Source: an uncultured Clostridia bacterium (GTDB lineage: Bacteria > Bacillota > Clostridia > Christensenellales > UBA1242). Taken from it: a DNA stretch of 6,702 nt. The stretch spans positions 1-6,702 of the forward strand of contig CAKVEY010000048.1 in the NCBI GenBank assembly GCA_934746185.1. The letters run 5' to 3'. Under the pieces are notes generated by a model. That model was not told where the DNA came from, searched no databases, and was given only the letters and a program-made list of their open reading frames with translations. Positions within the stretch are counted from its first letter, which is position 1; the number at the start of each line of letters is the position of its first letter. Positions 5,470 through 6,702 of the stretch are shown here, piece after piece. The position numbers were made by a program, and so were the translations under genes.

Positions 5470-6402
5470 ATGAAACAAAGGACAATAACTGCTATTTGCA
5501 TAATTTTAGTTGTTGCGTTAGCATTTGTATTAAGAGAAGTTAGCAATTATATTTTCGATGCACTTTTGTGTATGGTTATTATAGTGGCGTGCAACGAAGT
5601 ATCAAGAGTTTTTAATAGAAGTGGAAGAAATAATGATAGCACATTAATTACAATTTACCCCGTGCTAAACTTTATTTTGTTTTATTTTGCTATGAAAAAC
5701 GATATTAAAATCTACTTTATTTTACTTTTAAGTTTAGCATTAATATTAGTTTTAATGTTAGTTGAAACACTTATTTCACTATGTTTAAAAAAGAAATTAA
5801 CAAAACAATACGAAGAGCATCAAATTACAAAATCTTATACTCAATTTTTCGTAAATAGAGTGTTATTAACTGGTTTTATTATGCTTTATCCTGCATTAAT
5901 TTTATCTAGTTTATATTACTTTAATCATATTTCTAATTTTAATTATTTAAACATTGCTACCAGATTTCCAAACATTAATTTAAGTTTATTTTTACTATTA
6001 TTAACAATAATTACAACTGTTGCTAATGATACTTTTGCATATTTAATTGGAAGTAGTATTAAAGGTCCTAAATTATGTCCATTAATTAGTCCAAATAAAA
6101 CAATTTCAGGTGCTATTGGTGGATTATTAGGTGGAATGGTTTTTGGCTTTGGTATTTATGGTATTTTTGCAAGTTTTGGCTTATGGGAGATAATTCCTGC
6201 TTATATAATTATCATTTATACTTTCATTGCTGGAATAATCAGTCAGTTAGGCGATATATTTGCTTCAATTATAAAAAGACAAGCACGAACTAAGGATTAT
6301 AGTTCAATTTTCCCTGGACACGGTGGTTTTATGGACAGGCTAGACGGAATTAGTTTTAATGCAATTTTTACTTTAATTTTCTTTATTGGTTTTGTACTAT
6401 AA
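5470..6402 (+). CDS. cdsA: Phosphatidate cytidylyltransferase (CDP-diglyceride synthase)
   Basis: CdsA is an integral membrane enzyme that turns phosphatidic acid and CTP into CDP-diacylglycerol, the precursor of phosphatidylglycerol and cardiolipin. It has 310 residues and about eight hydrophobic segments (roughly 5-22, 28-46, 58-75, 80-106, 130-150, 169-194, 213-236, 241-262, and a last one at 293-310). The C-terminal catalytic half shows NDTFAYLIG at 186-194 (usually DTGAY..G), SPNKT.SGAIGG at 207-218 and GDIFAS at 261-266. It then has the family signature from Ser266 to Asp292: S..KR at 266-270, KD at 275-276 and PGHGG..DR.D at 282-292. Metal-binding Asp residues are in GD and DR.D. The N-terminal half is poorly conserved, as is typical, and has a charged loop near 105-125. 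The gene lies directly after uppS; rseP follows after 78 bases with no dxr between. Confidence 0.96.
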   Translation: MKQRTITAICIILVVALAFVLREVSNYIFDALLCMVIIVACNEVSRVFNRSGRNNDSTLITIYPVLNFILFYFAMKNDIKIYFILLLSLALILVLMLVETLISLCLKKKLTKQYEEHQITKSYTQFFVNRVLLTGFIMLYPALILSSLYYFNHISNFNYLNIATRFPNINLSLFLLLLTIITTVANDTFAYLIGSSIKGPKLCPLISPNKTISGAIGGLLGGMVFGFGIYGIFASFGLWEIIPAYIIIIYTFIAGIISQLGDIFASIIKRQARTKDYSSIFPGHGGFMDRLDGISFNAIFTLIFFIGFVL

Positions 6403-6443
6403 CAATAAAAATAAATTTATGTTATTAAAATTTTAAGGTTGAA

Positions 6444-6449
6444 TATAAT
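6444..6449 (+). promoter_or_regulatory. Possible -10 box before rseP
   Basis: TATAAT, a perfect -10 hexamer, lies in the 78-base gap between cdsA and rseP, 31 bases before the TTG start. No good -35 is present 16-18 bases upstream and the TG is one base out of place for an extended -10. No terminator is seen in the gap, so rseP may simply be read through from cdsA. Chance occurrence in AT-rich DNA is likely. Confidence 0.25.
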
Positions 6450-6465
6450 TATTTAGAGAGTTTTT

Positions 6466-6471
6466 AAGGAG
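6466..6471 (+). promoter_or_regulatory. Ribosome binding site that sets the TTG start of rseP
   Basis: AAGGAG lies nine bases before TTG at 6481. No ATG or GTG start lies at a suitable distance; the first in-frame ATG is at codon 16, 54 bases beyond the site, and would cut away the first membrane helix. Confidence 0.75.
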
Positions 6472-6480
6472 TTTTAAAAT

Positions 6481-6702
6481 TTGATAGTTTTATATATACT
6501 TTTAGCAGTAGTAGTACTACTTTTAATGGTTATGATTCACGAATTTGGCCATTATACAGCAGGAAAAATGCTGGGGTTTAAAATCAACGAATTTTCGATT
6601 GGGTTCGGTCCAGCACTTTTTTCAAAAACTAAAAAAAATGGTGAAAAATTTTCATTAAGGTTAGTTCCACTTGGTGGATATTGTGCTTTTGATGGCGAAG
6701 AT
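6481..6702 (+). CDS. rseP: Site-2 (RseP/RasP-type) intramembrane zinc metalloprotease, N-terminal part
   Basis: The first 74 codons are visible and the gene runs off the window end. Residues 2-19 are a hydrophobic membrane helix leading straight into HEFGH at 20-24, the HExxH active site of M50 site-2 proteases, with His20 and His24 as zinc ligands and Glu21 as the catalytic base. Family blocks follow: FSIGFGPALFS at 38-48 and RLVPLGGYCAFDGED at 60-74. These enzymes cut membrane-bound substrates such as anti-sigma factors (RsiW in Bacillus) and leftover signal peptides. The third zinc ligand and the PDZ domain would lie beyond the window. The start codon is TTG, unlike the ATG of the other complete genes here. 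The position after uppS and cdsA is the classical one. The gene name could equally be rasP; the family is secure. Confidence 0.93.
   Translation, partial: MIVLYILLAVVVLLLMVMIHEFGHYTAGKMLGFKINEFSIGFGPALFSKTKKNGEKFSLRLVPLGGYCAFDGED

Noticed and set aside
1..6702. Mollicute or recoded (TGA = Trp) genome suggested by the low GC
   Set aside because: The complete genes read through in the standard code with TGG for Trp and no internal TGA, and UppS implies cell wall synthesis.

Overview
The window comes from a very AT-rich bacterium that is most likely a low-GC member of the Bacillota (Firmicutes), probably an uncultured Clostridia-type lineage. The evidence is the gene order rpsB-tsf ... frr-uppS-cdsA-rseP, strong AGGAG-type ribosome binding sites, U-tract hairpin terminators, sigma-A-like promoters and standard-code proteins full of Lys, Asn and Ile. 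UppS and CdsA show that it makes undecaprenyl phosphate and CDP-diacylglycerol, so a wall-less mollicute is unlikely. I cannot name a genus or species.

Layout. Positions 1-237 (+) are the 3' end of rpsB, followed 14 bases later by a complete tsf (252-1136). An intrinsic terminator at 1147-1176 ends this translation-gene unit. Positions 1177-1420 are AT-rich with no visible gene. A second hairpin at 1427-1450 serves the unit arriving from the other strand. Positions 3826-1449 (-) are a two-gene operon driven by a good extended -10 promoter (3866-3894). It encodes a 207-residue protein with two CxxC motifs and a helical TPR-like tail, then, overlapping by one base, a 584-residue PHP-family metallophosphoesterase with a long Lys-rich C-terminal extension. 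Divergent from it, positions 4014-6702 (+) hold frr (ribosome recycling factor), a 62-residue small ORF coupled to frr by a TAATG overlap, uppS, cdsA, and the first 74 codons of an rseP/rasP-type site-2 protease that starts with TTG.

How the genes work together. rpsB, tsf and frr serve translation (small subunit, EF-Tu recharging, post-termination recycling). uppS and cdsA supply the lipid carrier for wall synthesis and the CDP-activated phospholipid precursor. rseP is the usual neighbour and performs intramembrane proteolysis. This is a well-known conserved neighbourhood.

What departs from it. pyrH, normally between tsf and frr, is absent, and the inverted PHP/zinc-motif operon sits in exactly that place. 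dxr, usually found near cdsA and rseP, is absent from the 78-base gap between them. The least explained content is the PHP plus CxxC/TPR-like gene pair and the 62-residue ORF between frr and uppS. I see no CRISPR array, insertion sequence, tRNA, rRNA or phage gene, and nothing that proves a new defence or mobile system.
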